A stretch of DNA of 64,000 bases from Sphingomonas sp. ATCC 31555. Its GTDB lineage: Bacteria > Pseudomonadota > Alphaproteobacteria > Sphingomonadales > Sphingomonadaceae. The notes under the pieces were generated by a model that did not search any database, had not been told where the DNA came from, and saw only the letters and a program-made list of their open reading frames with translations. The position numbers and the translations under genes are program-made. The DNA is taken from positions 62,001 to 126,000 of the forward strand of contig NZ_ALBQ01000005.1 of NCBI RefSeq assembly GCF_000282895.1. Reading direction: 5' to 3'. Shown in pieces: positions 37,130 to 45,657 of the stretch (position 1 is its first letter; each line of letters begins with the position of its first letter).

Positions 37130-37383
37130 CCCAACGCCTTTTGGGAGGCGAAGTGGGTGAGGGCGCCAAAACTTTCGAGAATTTCACCGTCAACTTCGTC
37201 GTCCTCGATCAGGATGCCCAGGCGATCCTCCATCTCGGTGAGCACTCCGGCGACGGCAAGCGAATCGAGTTCGGGCAGCGCGCCGAACAGCGGCGTCTCC
37301 GCATCGAACGCGGCGACGCGATCCTCGCTCAGACCCAACACGTCGCGCAGCACGCCGCGCACGGTATTTTCGACTTCGGGCAT
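37126..37383 (-). CDS. Acyl carrier protein, exosortase A system-associated
   Basis: An 85-residue acyl carrier protein. Phosphopantetheine attachment Ser41 in LPELDSLAV; four-helix pattern. The start at 37383 fits the family (MPEVENTVRGVLRDVLGL). First gene of a leftward three-gene operon, divergent from the acyl-CoA ligase (88-base gap). It probably carries an acyl or amino acid unit activated by that ligase. Confidence 0.88.
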   Translation of the reverse strand: MPEVENTVRGVLRDVLGLSEDRVAAFDAETPLFGALPELDSLAVAGVLTEMEDRLGILIEDDEVDGEILESFGALTHFASQKALG

Positions 37384-37471
37384 GCCTTCAGGCCGCAATG
37401 GGGATCCCCTGCAAGATTTTTGCGCTTCCGTAAGGCTTGGCGGCGGCGCTGCCAAGACTATGGGTGGCGGC

Positions 37472-38959
37472 ATGATCGCGCTGGACCCTGCCCCCCATCT
37501 TATAGACGCACTGCCACTGCGCGGCGCGCCGGACGCCATTGCGCTGGCAGACAAGGCCGGCACGATGCGCTTCGACGCGCTGGAAACGGCAGTGGGAACA
37601 ATCGCTCACGGCATCGCCGCGCGGGGCTGGGCGACGGGCGAGCGGGTGGCCAGCTGGCTGCCCAAAAGCCGAGCGGCCTGCCTGTTGCCGCTCGCCGTGC
37701 CGCGCGCCGGGCTGGTGCATGTGCCGATCAACCCGATGCTGAAGCGCGCGCAGGTGGCACATATCCTGGCGGACAGCGGCGCCCGGCTGCTCGTCACCCA
37801 AGCCGCGCGGCTGGCGGCGCTGGAGCCCGGAGACGTGCCCACCGGCTGCACGGTGATAACCGAGGAGGAACTGGCGGGAAGCGACGCCATGCCGCCTTCC
37901 TCCGGCGATCCGGATGCGCTGGCGGCCATCCTCTACACCTCCGGATCGACGGGCCGGCCCAAGGGCGTGATGCTGTCGCACGCCAATCTGTGGCTCGGCG
38001 CGATCAGCGTCGCGCACTATCTGAAGATCGCGCCGGACGACCGGGTGCTGGGCGTCCTGCCGCTCAGCTTCGATTACGGCCAGAACCAGCTGTTCTCCAG
38101 CTGGGCGGCTGGCGCATCGGTGGTGCCGCTCGACTATCTGACCGCGCGCGATGTCGTGAAGGCCGTGGAGCGGTTCGCCATCACCACGCTCGCCGGGGTG
38201 CCCCCGCTATGGGTGCAGCTGCTGGAAGCCGAGTGGCCCGCGGACACCGCGGCGCGGCTGCGGCGGCTGACCAATTCCGGCGGGGCGCTGACACCCGCGC
38301 TGGTGCGGGCGCTGCGGAGCAGGTTCCCGGCCGCCGAGCTGTTCGCGATGTATGGGCTGACCGAGGCGTTTCGATCGACCTATCTCGACCCCGCCCTGAT
38401 CGATGCGCACCCGGATTCGATCGGTCGCGCCATTCCGTTCGCCGAAATCCTGGTCGTGGATGCCGAGGGGCGCAAGGCGCGGCAAGGCGAACTGGTCCAT
38501 GCCGGACCGCTGGTGGCGAAGGGCTATTGGCAGGATCCGGAGCGCACCGAGCGCCGGTTCCGGCTGGCCCCCGAGCATTCGACCTATGGCGGCATGGCCG
38601 TCTGGTCCGGCGACACCGTGGCCGAGGATGCGGACGGGCTGCTGCGCTTCGTCGGGCGTGACGACGAGATGATCAAATCCTCGGGCAATCGCATCAGCCC
38701 CACCGAGATCGAGGAAGCCGTGCTCGCCGGCGGCGAGACGCAGGAGGCCGTTGCCTTCGGCGTCCCCGATCCGCGCCTGGGGCAGGCGATCCTGGTCGTC
38801 GCGCGGGGCGACGGCAGCACCGAGGCGGCGCTACGCCAACGTCTGCGACGCGAATTGCCGAGCTTTCAGCAACCGGCACACTATGTTTGGCGCGAGAGCC
38901 TGCCGCGCAACGCCAATGGCAAGCTGGATCGCGCGGGATTGAAGGCGGAGGTGCTATGA
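37472..38959 (+). CDS. Acyl-CoA ligase (AMP-forming), exosortase A-associated
   Basis: A 495-residue ANL-superfamily enzyme. ATP-binding P-loop YTSGSTGRPKGVMLSH, YGLTEAF motif, VGRDDEMIKSSGNRISP hinge and catalytic Lys in NANGKLDR. It adenylates a carboxylate and transfers it to CoA or to the carrier protein encoded divergently. ATG 37472 chosen; ATG 37460 is possible. Overlaps the decarboxylase by ATGA. Confidence 0.9.
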   Translation: MIALDPAPHLIDALPLRGAPDAIALADKAGTMRFDALETAVGTIAHGIAARGWATGERVASWLPKSRAACLLPLAVPRAGLVHVPINPMLKRAQVAHILADSGARLLVTQAARLAALEPGDVPTGCTVITEEELAGSDAMPPSSGDPDALAAILYTSGSTGRPKGVMLSHANLWLGAISVAHYLKIAPDDRVLGVLPLSFDYGQNQLFSSWAAGASVVPLDYLTARDVVKAVERFAITTLAGVPPLWVQLLEAEWPADTAARLRRLTNSGGALTPALVRALRSRFPAAELFAMYGLTEAFRSTYLDPALIDAHPDSIGRAIPFAEILVVDAEGRKARQGELVHAGPLVAKGYWQDPERTERRFRLAPEHSTYGGMAVWSGDTVAEDADGLLRFVGRDDEMIKSSGNRISPTEIEEAVLAGGETQEAVAFGVPDPRLGQAILVVARGDGSTEAALRQRLRRELPSFQQPAHYVWRESLPRNANGKLDRAGLKAEVL

Positions 38960-40167
38960 ACGCGAAGCCGATCGGCCCGATCCCCGCGGCCTATGCGCGC
39001 CAGTCGACCCTGACGATCGCGGGTCGCGACGCCGCCGCATGGGCGGCGCCCGATACGCCGCTGTATCTGTACGACGGCGCCGCCATCGCGGCGCGGATCG
39101 CCCGTTTCCGCGCGGCGATGCCGCCGCAGCTGGCGCTCCATTATGCGATCAAGGCCAACCCCTTCCCCCCGCTGATCGCCGCGATGGCGCCGCTGGTGGA
39201 CGGCATCGACGTCGCCTCGGCCGGCGAAATGGCGCGTGCACTGGCGGCAAAGCCGGCGGACACGATCAGCTTTGCCGGGCCGGGCAAGCGCGACGCCGAA
39301 CTGGCGGAGGCGATCGTGGCGGGCGTGACGCTGAACCTGGAATCGGAAAGCGAAGGCGAACGCGCGCTGGCGATCGGCGACGGGCTGGGCATCGCACCCC
39401 GCCTGGCGGTGCGGGTGAACCCCGATTTCGAGCTGCGCGGATCGGGGATGAAGATGGGCGGCAGGGCCTCGCCGTTCGGCGTGGACGCGGCGCGCGTGCC
39501 GTCGCTGGTGCGGCGGATTCGCGCGGCGGGCGCGGACTGGCGGGGTTTCCACATCTATGCCGGCTCGCAGGCGCTTTCCGCCGATGCGGTGATCGAGATG
39601 CAGGCGGCAACGGTCGCGCTCGCCGCGCGGCTGGCGGACGAAGCCGGCGCGGTGCCGCCCCTGGTCAATCTCGGCGGCGGGTTCGGCATCCCCTATTTCC
39701 CGGGCGACGTTCCACTCGACGTGGAGGCAGTGGGTGCCGCGTTGGCGCCGGTATTGCAGGGGTTGGATACGCAATTCGCCATTGAACTGGGGCGCTGGCT
39801 GGTGGGCGAGGCCGGCATCTATCTGGCGCGGGTGATCGATCGCAAACAGAGCCAGGGCGAGACCTTCCTGGTCGTCGACGGTGGATTGCACCATCACCTC
39901 GCGGCCACGGGCAATTTCGGAACGGTCGTCCGCCGCAACTATCCGGTGGCAGTTGCGCATCGAATGCAGGACGCCGCGGAAGAAGTGGTCAGCATCGTCG
40001 GCCCGCTATGCACTCCGCTTGATCGGCTCGCGGATCGCGTGGCCCTGCCGCGTGCCGAGGTCGGCGATCTGATCGCGATCTTCGCGTCGGGAGCGTATGG
40101 CGCGACGGCAAGCCCGCAGGCTTTTCTGGGCCACCCGCCCGTTCGCGAAGTGCTGGCGGGCATCTGA
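38956..40167 (+). CDS. PLP-dependent decarboxylase, exosortase A-associated
   Basis: A 403-residue fold-type III enzyme related to diaminopimelate/ornithine decarboxylases. PLP Lys in HYAIKANPFPP, phosphate-binding GGGFGIPYF, His in GFHIYAGSQ, and active-site Cys in GPLCTPLD. It likely decarboxylates an amino acid to an amine for the exopolysaccharide or the carrier protein (inference). Coupled to the ligase by ATGA. Confidence 0.9.
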   Translation: MNAKPIGPIPAAYARQSTLTIAGRDAAAWAAPDTPLYLYDGAAIAARIARFRAAMPPQLALHYAIKANPFPPLIAAMAPLVDGIDVASAGEMARALAAKPADTISFAGPGKRDAELAEAIVAGVTLNLESESEGERALAIGDGLGIAPRLAVRVNPDFELRGSGMKMGGRASPFGVDAARVPSLVRRIRAAGADWRGFHIYAGSQALSADAVIEMQAATVALAARLADEAGAVPPLVNLGGGFGIPYFPGDVPLDVEAVGAALAPVLQGLDTQFAIELGRWLVGEAGIYLARVIDRKQSQGETFLVVDGGLHHHLAATGNFGTVVRRNYPVAVAHRMQDAAEEVVSIVGPLCTPLDRLADRVALPRAEVGDLIAIFASGAYGATASPQAFLGHPPVREVLAGI

Positions 40168-40182
40168 GCGGAGGCGGGCGCG

Positions 40183-41232
40183 ATGCAGGACGACTATTAC
40201 GGGTTGCGCGCACGCCCCTTTCAGCCCGCACCCGATCCGCGCTTCTGGTTCGAGACGGTAGCCCATGGCACGGCGATGACCTGTCTGCGCCATGCGCTTG
40301 GCCGGGGGCAGGGGGACGTTGTCGTCACCGGCGCGGCCGGCGTCGGCAAGACGATCCTGCTGCGTCGCCTGGCGGGCGACATCGATGGACAAGATCATCG
40401 CCTGCTCCAGATCACCTCCAAGGATTTGCGGGCGGAGGACCTGATACGGCTGGTGGGGCAGGTGGTGGGGCAGGCGCTCGGCGTGGATCTTCAGGGCATC
40501 TCGCAGGCCGCTGCGCTGTCCGCGATCGATCATCATGCGCGAGCCGCGATGGCCGGCGGCGGCCGCATCCTGCTGCTGGTGGATGACGCCCAATTGCTGT
40601 CCGAGGATTGCTGGCATGTGCTGCGGCACCTTTCCACGCTGGAAGCCGGTGCGCTTTTCCGGCTGTTCCTGTTCGGCGAGCCGCACCTGCTACGCTTGGT
40701 GGAGGATGCGGAAAGCGCGCGGCGGCGCGATGGCGTGATTGCCACGGCACATCTCGGCGCGATCGAGATCGAGGAGGTCGCCCCCTATCTGCGCCATCGC
40801 CTGCACTGTGCCGGCGGACACGGCCGTCCGCGCTTCACCAGCGAGGCGTGCGCAGCCTTGCACCGCTGGTCCGGCGGCGTTGCGCGACGGCTGAACCTGG
40901 TGGCGGATCGGCTGCTGCTGCACGGGGCGAGCGTGCGTATCGATACCTTTGGCGCGCCCGACGTGGCGGCCGCGATCGCGGACATCGAAGTCGACGGCGC
41001 GGGCGAGGCGCTTGATTTCGTTCCCGAGGCACTGCCGCCCGCCGATACGAGCCCGACCGGCGGCGGCATGGACATGGCGCTGCTGGCGGAACGGGTGGCC
41101 GAACTGGAAGCAAGGCTTCGCGGCCAGCAGGATGCGCTGCGGCAGGTGCTGGCGGTGCTGGTGGAATGGGTGGAGCAGGACGAGGAGCGCCGCAGCATCA
41201 GCCTGCAGGCGTTGCGCGACGCCCTGCGCTGA
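40183..41232 (+). CDS. XrtA-associated ATPase (ExeA/GspA-like)
   Basis: A 349-residue AAA ATPase of the ExeA type. It starts with YYGLRARPFQPAPDPRFW, the family N terminus. Walker A GAAGVGKT (residues ~46-53), Walker B ILLLVDDAQ (~127-135), sensor region LFGEPHL. The C-terminal ~60 residues form a helix likely to coil (AERVAELEARLRGQ). Standard member of XrtA/PEP-CTERM EPS loci; exact role unknown. Separated from the decarboxylase by 15 bases. Confidence 0.9.
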   Translation: MQDDYYGLRARPFQPAPDPRFWFETVAHGTAMTCLRHALGRGQGDVVVTGAAGVGKTILLRRLAGDIDGQDHRLLQITSKDLRAEDLIRLVGQVVGQALGVDLQGISQAAALSAIDHHARAAMAGGGRILLLVDDAQLLSEDCWHVLRHLSTLEAGALFRLFLFGEPHLLRLVEDAESARRRDGVIATAHLGAIEIEEVAPYLRHRLHCAGGHGRPRFTSEACAALHRWSGGVARRLNLVADRLLLHGASVRIDTFGAPDVAAAIADIEVDGAGEALDFVPEALPPADTSPTGGGMDMALLAERVAELEARLRGQQDALRQVLAVLVEWVEQDEERRSISLQALRDALR

Positions 41233-41408
41233 CGGCAGATTTCCGCGTCTCTCGCCGCGCCCCGGTGCCGTCGGGGCGCAGTGGCGGCGCTGTGGGGTGG
41301 CGCATCGCGGAAACGCTTGGTAGCGGCCGTCGCAATGTCGATGGGGAAGATTCAGGGTTTGCTGCGCCGGGCGTGCGTGCATCTTCGTGCGACGGGCGCG
41401 ATCCTCTG

Positions 41409-43289
41409 ATGTCCGGCATCGTGGGGATGTTCTATCCGGGCATGGCCAAACCGATCGATCCGGCGCGGATCGTGGCGATGCGCGAGGCGATCGCCCATCG
41501 TGGCCGAGACGGATCGGGCGTTTGGTGTGTCGCCGGCGTCGGGCTGGGCCACCGGCGGCTGGCGACCATCGATGTGGCCGGTGGTGTGCAGCCCATGGCG
41601 CTGCCCGATCAACGGCTGGCGGTGGTGCTGGACGGCGCGATCTACAACTTCCGGGCGGTGCGCGCCGAACTGGAAGCGCGGGGCGCATGCTTCACCAGCG
41701 AAAGCGATGTCGAGGTGCTGCTCCACGGCTGGCGCGTTTGGGGACCGGAGATGCTGCCGCGGCTGAACGGTGCGTTCGCGTTCGCGCTGTACGACGCCGA
41801 TCGGCAAAGCCTGTTCCTGGCGCGCGATCGCCTGGGGGAAAAGCCGCTCCACATCGCCGAACTCGCCGATGGCGCGATCGCCTTCGCTTCCGAACTGAAG
41901 GGCCTGCTTGCCCACCCGATGCTGCGTCGCGCTGCCGATATCGGAGCGGTGGAGGCCTATATCGGGCTCGGATATGTGCCGGACGCGCACTGCCTGGTCG
42001 CAGGGGTCGAGAAGCTGGCGGCCGGGCACTTCCTGCTGGTGCAGCGCGGCCGCCCGGTGCCGCCGCCGGTGCGCTGGTGGGACATCGACTTTTCCCGCCG
42101 CGCCCCCGGCCGCACGCGCGACCTGAAGGCCGAGCTGCTCGAGCGGCTGCGCGGCGCGGTGCGGCTTCGCATGGCATCGGAGGTGCCGAGCGGTGCGCTG
42201 CTGACCGGCAGCATCGAGAGCGCCGGCCTGGTCGCGCTGATGGCCGATGCCAGCAAGGCGGCGGTGCAGAGCTGCACGATCGAGGAAGGCGTGGACGGGG
42301 AATCGCGGGCGCAAGCGATTGCGAGACGGTTCGCCACCCGTCATCGCAGCAACTCGGCCGAACTCGACCCCGCGCAGATGCTCGAGGTGCTGGCGAGCGC
42401 CTTTGACGAGCCGCTCGCGGATGCTTCGGCGCCGGCTGCCTATGCGCTGTCCGCGCTGGCCCGCGAGAGCATGACGGTTGCGCTGTCGGGCGAAGGCGCG
42501 GCGGCCGTGCTGGCGGGGCAGTGTCGCGCCCGCGACTTTGCCCGGCAGGATCGCGTGCGCGGCCTGTTGCCGGCCGATTTGCGGGCGCGGCTGTTCGGCG
42601 CCGTCGCGCAGATCTATCCCGATGGCGACGCGCCCCCCCAGCCGCTCCGGCTTCGGCCTATGCTGGAGGCATTGGCGATGGATGGCGCGGACGCCTATGC
42701 CCGGATGACGATGGTGACGCGAGCCGACCTGCGTACGCGCCTGTTCAGCGATGCGGCGCGCCAGGCGCTGGAGGGGGAGCGTGCCGAAGCGCTCTACGCT
42801 AGGGCGCTGCGGGCGGCGCCGGCGCGCAGCGCGCTCGATCGCGCGCGATATGCCGACATCAAGCTTTGGCTGCCGGGCAGCCGGCTGGCCCAGCTCGATC
42901 GCACGAGCATGGCCGCGGGCCTGGAGGCGCGGGCTCCGCTTCTCGACCACACGCTGGTGGAATTCGTCGCCACCCTGCCGGAAGCGCTGCGCAGCCGCGG
43001 CCAGGGGCGCTGGCTGCTGCGCAGGGCGCTAGACCCCTGGCTGCCGCGCGCCGTGCTACGCCGGCCGAGCAGCGCGGGGGTTGCGCCGCTCGACGCGTGG
43101 CTTCGCACGGCATTGGCGGGGGCGGCGGGAGATATCGCGCGCTCGTCCCTTCTTATGCAGACGGGCTGGTTCGACCTGCGCATGATGTCACAACTCGCCG
43201 ACGATCATCGCGCGGGACGAGCGAACCACGGCGCCCTGCTGTGGCAGCTGCTGTTGCTGGAGCGCGCGATGACGCGACTGTTCGCCTGA
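41409..43289 (+). CDS. XrtA-associated asparagine synthetase-like protein, active sites degenerate
   Basis: A 626-residue class II amidotransferase / asparagine synthetase homologue. The fold is complete and the frame intact, but key residues are gone. Residue 2 is Ser instead of the invariant catalytic Cys (MSGIVGMF). The glutamine-binding NGEIYN reads DGAIYN (75-80). The synthetase pyrophosphate loop SGGLDSS reads TGSIESA (266-272). SGEGSDEVFGG reads SGEGAAAVLAG (360-370). Conserved surroundings remain, e.g. AHRGRDGSG, LARDRLGEKPL, and LDRTSMAAGLEARAPLLDH. Neither glutaminase nor ATP-dependent synthetase activity is expected, so it may be a structural or regulatory paralog. ATG 41409 fits the family start. 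Last gene of the rightward XrtA operon. Confidence 0.82.
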   Translation: MSGIVGMFYPGMAKPIDPARIVAMREAIAHRGRDGSGVWCVAGVGLGHRRLATIDVAGGVQPMALPDQRLAVVLDGAIYNFRAVRAELEARGACFTSESDVEVLLHGWRVWGPEMLPRLNGAFAFALYDADRQSLFLARDRLGEKPLHIAELADGAIAFASELKGLLAHPMLRRAADIGAVEAYIGLGYVPDAHCLVAGVEKLAAGHFLLVQRGRPVPPPVRWWDIDFSRRAPGRTRDLKAELLERLRGAVRLRMASEVPSGALLTGSIESAGLVALMADASKAAVQSCTIEEGVDGESRAQAIARRFATRHRSNSAELDPAQMLEVLASAFDEPLADASAPAAYALSALARESMTVALSGEGAAAVLAGQCRARDFARQDRVRGLLPADLRARLFGAVAQIYPDGDAPPQPLRLRPMLEALAMDGADAYARMTMVTRADLRTRLFSDAARQALEGERAEALYARALRAAPARSALDRARYADIKLWLPGSRLAQLDRTSMAAGLEARAPLLDHTLVEFVATLPEALRSRGQGRWLLRRALDPWLPRAVLRRPSSAGVAPLDAWLRTALAGAAGDIARSSLLMQTGWFDLRMMSQLADDHRAGRANHGALLWQLLLLERAMTRLFA

Positions 43290-43423
43290 GCTCGGCGCCA
43301 AATCCGCCACACAGATCGCCGTATTCGATCAGGGGCGAAACAAAAAATGTTGCGGCGCTGGCCCCTCCCATGCGTTAGGCGGGCGCACGACAATCCTTCC
43401 CAACCCCCAAACAGGAGGAAGAC

Positions 43424-44047
43424 ATGGCCTTCGAACTCCCCGAACTTCCCTATGCCAAGGATGCTCTCGCGCCGCACATGTCGGCCGAGACCTTCGATTT
43501 CCACCACGGCAAGCACCACAAGGCGTATGTCGACAATTGCAACAAGCTGGTTGCCGACATTCCCGAGCTGGCCGGCGCGAAGCTGACGGACGTGATCGCC
43601 TATGCCAAGGACAAGGGCAACAAGGGCCTGTTCAACAACAGCTCGCAGATCTGGAACCACAGCTTCTTCTGGCAGTGCCTGACGCCGAACTATGCGGCGC
43701 CGACCGGCAAGCTCGCGGAGATGATCACCCGCGACTTCGGCAGCCACGAGGCCCTGCTCGAGAAGCTGAAGGCGGAATCGGTCGGCCACTTCGCCAGCGG
43801 CTGGGGCTGGCTGGTGCTCGACGGCGACACGCTGAAGGTCACCTCGTTCCATGACGGCGACTCGCCCGTGGCGCACGGCGTGAAGCCGCTGTTCACGATC
43901 GACGTGTGGGAACACGCCTATTATATCGACTATCGCAACGCGCGTCCGTCGTTCGTCGACACCATCCTGACCAAGCTGGTGAACTGGGACTTCGTCGCCC
44001 AGAATCTCGACGGCGAAGGTGCGAGCCGCGCCGACCAGCAGGGCTGA
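43424..44047 (+). CDS. sodB: Superoxide dismutase [Fe/Mn]
   Basis: A 207-residue cytoplasmic dismutase. Metal ligands His27, His79 (IWNHSFFW), Asp160 and His164 (DVWEHAYYIDY) are present. The residue pattern favours the iron type, though cambialistic use is possible. AGGAGGAAG Shine-Dalgarno before ATG 43424 is very strong, indicating high expression. A strong terminator follows. Confidence 0.95.
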   Translation: MAFELPELPYAKDALAPHMSAETFDFHHGKHHKAYVDNCNKLVADIPELAGAKLTDVIAYAKDKGNKGLFNNSSQIWNHSFFWQCLTPNYAAPTGKLAEMITRDFGSHEALLEKLKAESVGHFASGWGWLVLDGDTLKVTSFHDGDSPVAHGVKPLFTIDVWEHAYYIDYRNARPSFVDTILTKLVNWDFVAQNLDGEGASRADQQG

Positions 44048-44067
44048 GGCCTTCGCGCCAGAAAGAA

Positions 44068-44101
44068 GGGGCGTCGGACGGGCTGTCCGGCGCCCCTTTT
44101 T
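44068..44101 (+). terminator. Rho-independent terminator of sodB
   Basis: A 12-bp stem GGGGCGTCGGAC / GTCCGGCGCCCC (one T-G pair), GGGCT loop, T5 tail. Also lies at the end of the convergent yciB gene. Confidence 0.9.
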
Positions 44102-44105
44102 CGTG

Positions 44106-44729
44106 TCAGCCCTCCGGCGGGAGCGGGGCGTCCTCGGGCTTTTCGAGCTGCAGGCCGTGGCGGAGCAGCATAGGGATGTTGGCGATCGCGAAGACGAGCG
44201 TGAGCGGGATCACGACCCAGGTCTTGAACGTCACCCATTTGTCCCAGTCGAGCGTGTGGCGCATGCCTTCGTTGAGGACCGCCATCGCTACGAAGAAGAT
44301 CGTCCAGTTGATCGTCAACAGGCGCCAGCCCTTGGCGCTGAGGCCGGGATAGGCGGCCTCCAGCATCGTCTGGAGCAGCGGCTTGTTGGTGACGAGGCCA
44401 TAGCCCAGAATCACCGCGAACATGGCATACACGATCGTCGGCTTGATCTGGATGAAGGTCCGGTCGTGATAATAGAGCGTCAGCCCGCCGAACACGAGCA
44501 CCAGCACGCCGGTGATCCACAGCATCGGCGAGACATGCCGGGTCTTCAGCCAGGAAACGGCGATTGCCACCGCCATCGCGACCATGAACGCCATCGTCGC
44601 CGTGAGAATGCGTTCGATCTGCATGCCCGGTGCGAGGCTGTTGACGAGGAAGAAGACGATCAGCGGACCATAGTCCAGCGTCATCCGCAGGCCGGCGGAG
44701 GCCTGGGGGCGGGGGGCGGATTCAACCAT
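44106..44729 (-). CDS. yciB: Inner membrane-spanning protein YciB (septation protein A)
   Basis: A 207-residue protein with five hydrophobic helices and the family segments TLDYGPLIVFFLVN, INWTIFFVAMAVLNE and WVTFKTWVVIPLT. Linked to cell-envelope synthesis and division in E. coli. The start at 44729 overlaps the ftsY stop by 8 bases, so it is coupled to ftsY. Confidence 0.9.
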   Translation of the reverse strand: MVESAPRPQASAGLRMTLDYGPLIVFFLVNSLAPGMQIERILTATMAFMVAMAVAIAVSWLKTRHVSPMLWITGVLVLVFGGLTLYYHDRTFIQIKPTIVYAMFAVILGYGLVTNKPLLQTMLEAAYPGLSAKGWRLLTINWTIFFVAMAVLNEGMRHTLDWDKWVTFKTWVVIPLTLVFAIANIPMLLRHGLQLEKPEDAPLPPEG

Positions 44730-45657
44730 GGGCCAATGCCTCCACGCCGGCGATGATGCGCGCGACTTCCTGTGCGTCGAACGGGCGGAGATCGTCCACC
44801 TTCTCGCCAACGCCGATCGCGTGGATGGGCAGGCCGTATTTCTCGGCCGCGGCCACCAGCACGCCGCCGCGCGCGGTGCCGTCCAGCTTGGTCATGACCA
44901 GGCCGGTGACGCCCGCCACTTCCTTGAACACCTCGATCTGGTTGAGCGCGTTCTGGCCGGTGGTCGCGTCGAGCACCAGCACCACGTCGTGCGGGGCGGC
45001 GGGATTGAGGCGGCCGAGCACACGGCGGACCTTGGCCAGCTCGTCCATTAGTTCGCGCTTGTTCTGCAGGCGGCCGGCGGTGTCGACGATCAGCACGTCG
45101 GTGCCGATCTCGGTCGCCCGCTTCACCGCTTCGAAGACGATGCCGGCGGCATCGCCGCCCTCGGCGCCCGAGACGATCGGCACGCCGATCCGCTCGGCCC
45201 AAGTGCGCAGCTGGCCGATCGCGGCGGCGCGGAAGGTATCGCCGGCCGCCAGCATCACGCTGTAATCCTGCTCGAGCAGCTGGTTGGCGAGCTTGGCGAT
45301 CGTCGTCGTCTTGCCCGACCCGTTTACCCCGATCACAAGAATCACCTGCGGGCGCGGGAACGCCTCGATCTCGAGCGGCTTGGCCACCGGCTCCAGCACC
45401 TTCGCCACCTCCTCGGCGACGATCAGCCGAATGCCGAGTTCTTCCATGTTGCGTTCGAACTGCCCTTCGGCGAGCCGCGCGCGCACCTTGGCTGCGGTGG
45501 CGGGGCCGAGGTCCGAGGCGATCAGTGCCTCCTCGATCTCGTCCAGCGTGGCCTCGTCCAGCCGGGCGAGCGACAGGCCGGCGAGGTTGCCGAGCAGCCG
45601 ATCCGACGTCTTGCGAAAGCCGCCGAGCAGCTTTTCATGCCAGCTGGGCCCGCTCAT
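44722..45657 (-). CDS. ftsY: Signal recognition particle receptor FtsY
   Basis: A 311-residue SRP GTPase. NG domain with G1 GVNGSGKTTT, DTAGRLQNK (G3), TKLDGTARGG (G4). The acidic A domain of E. coli FtsY is absent, as in most alphaproteobacteria. It docks SRP-ribosome complexes at the membrane with Ffh, whose gene lies 3.6 kb away. Overlaps mtaB by 4 bases. Confidence 0.95.
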   Translation of the reverse strand: MSGPSWHEKLLGGFRKTSDRLLGNLAGLSLARLDEATLDEIEEALIASDLGPATAAKVRARLAEGQFERNMEELGIRLIVAEEVAKVLEPVAKPLEIEAFPRPQVILVIGVNGSGKTTTIAKLANQLLEQDYSVMLAAGDTFRAAAIGQLRTWAERIGVPIVSGAEGGDAAGIVFEAVKRATEIGTDVLIVDTAGRLQNKRELMDELAKVRRVLGRLNPAAPHDVVLVLDATTGQNALNQIEVFKEVAGVTGLVMTKLDGTARGGVLVAAAEKYGLPIHAIGVGEKVDDLRPFDAQEVARIIAGVEALAHG

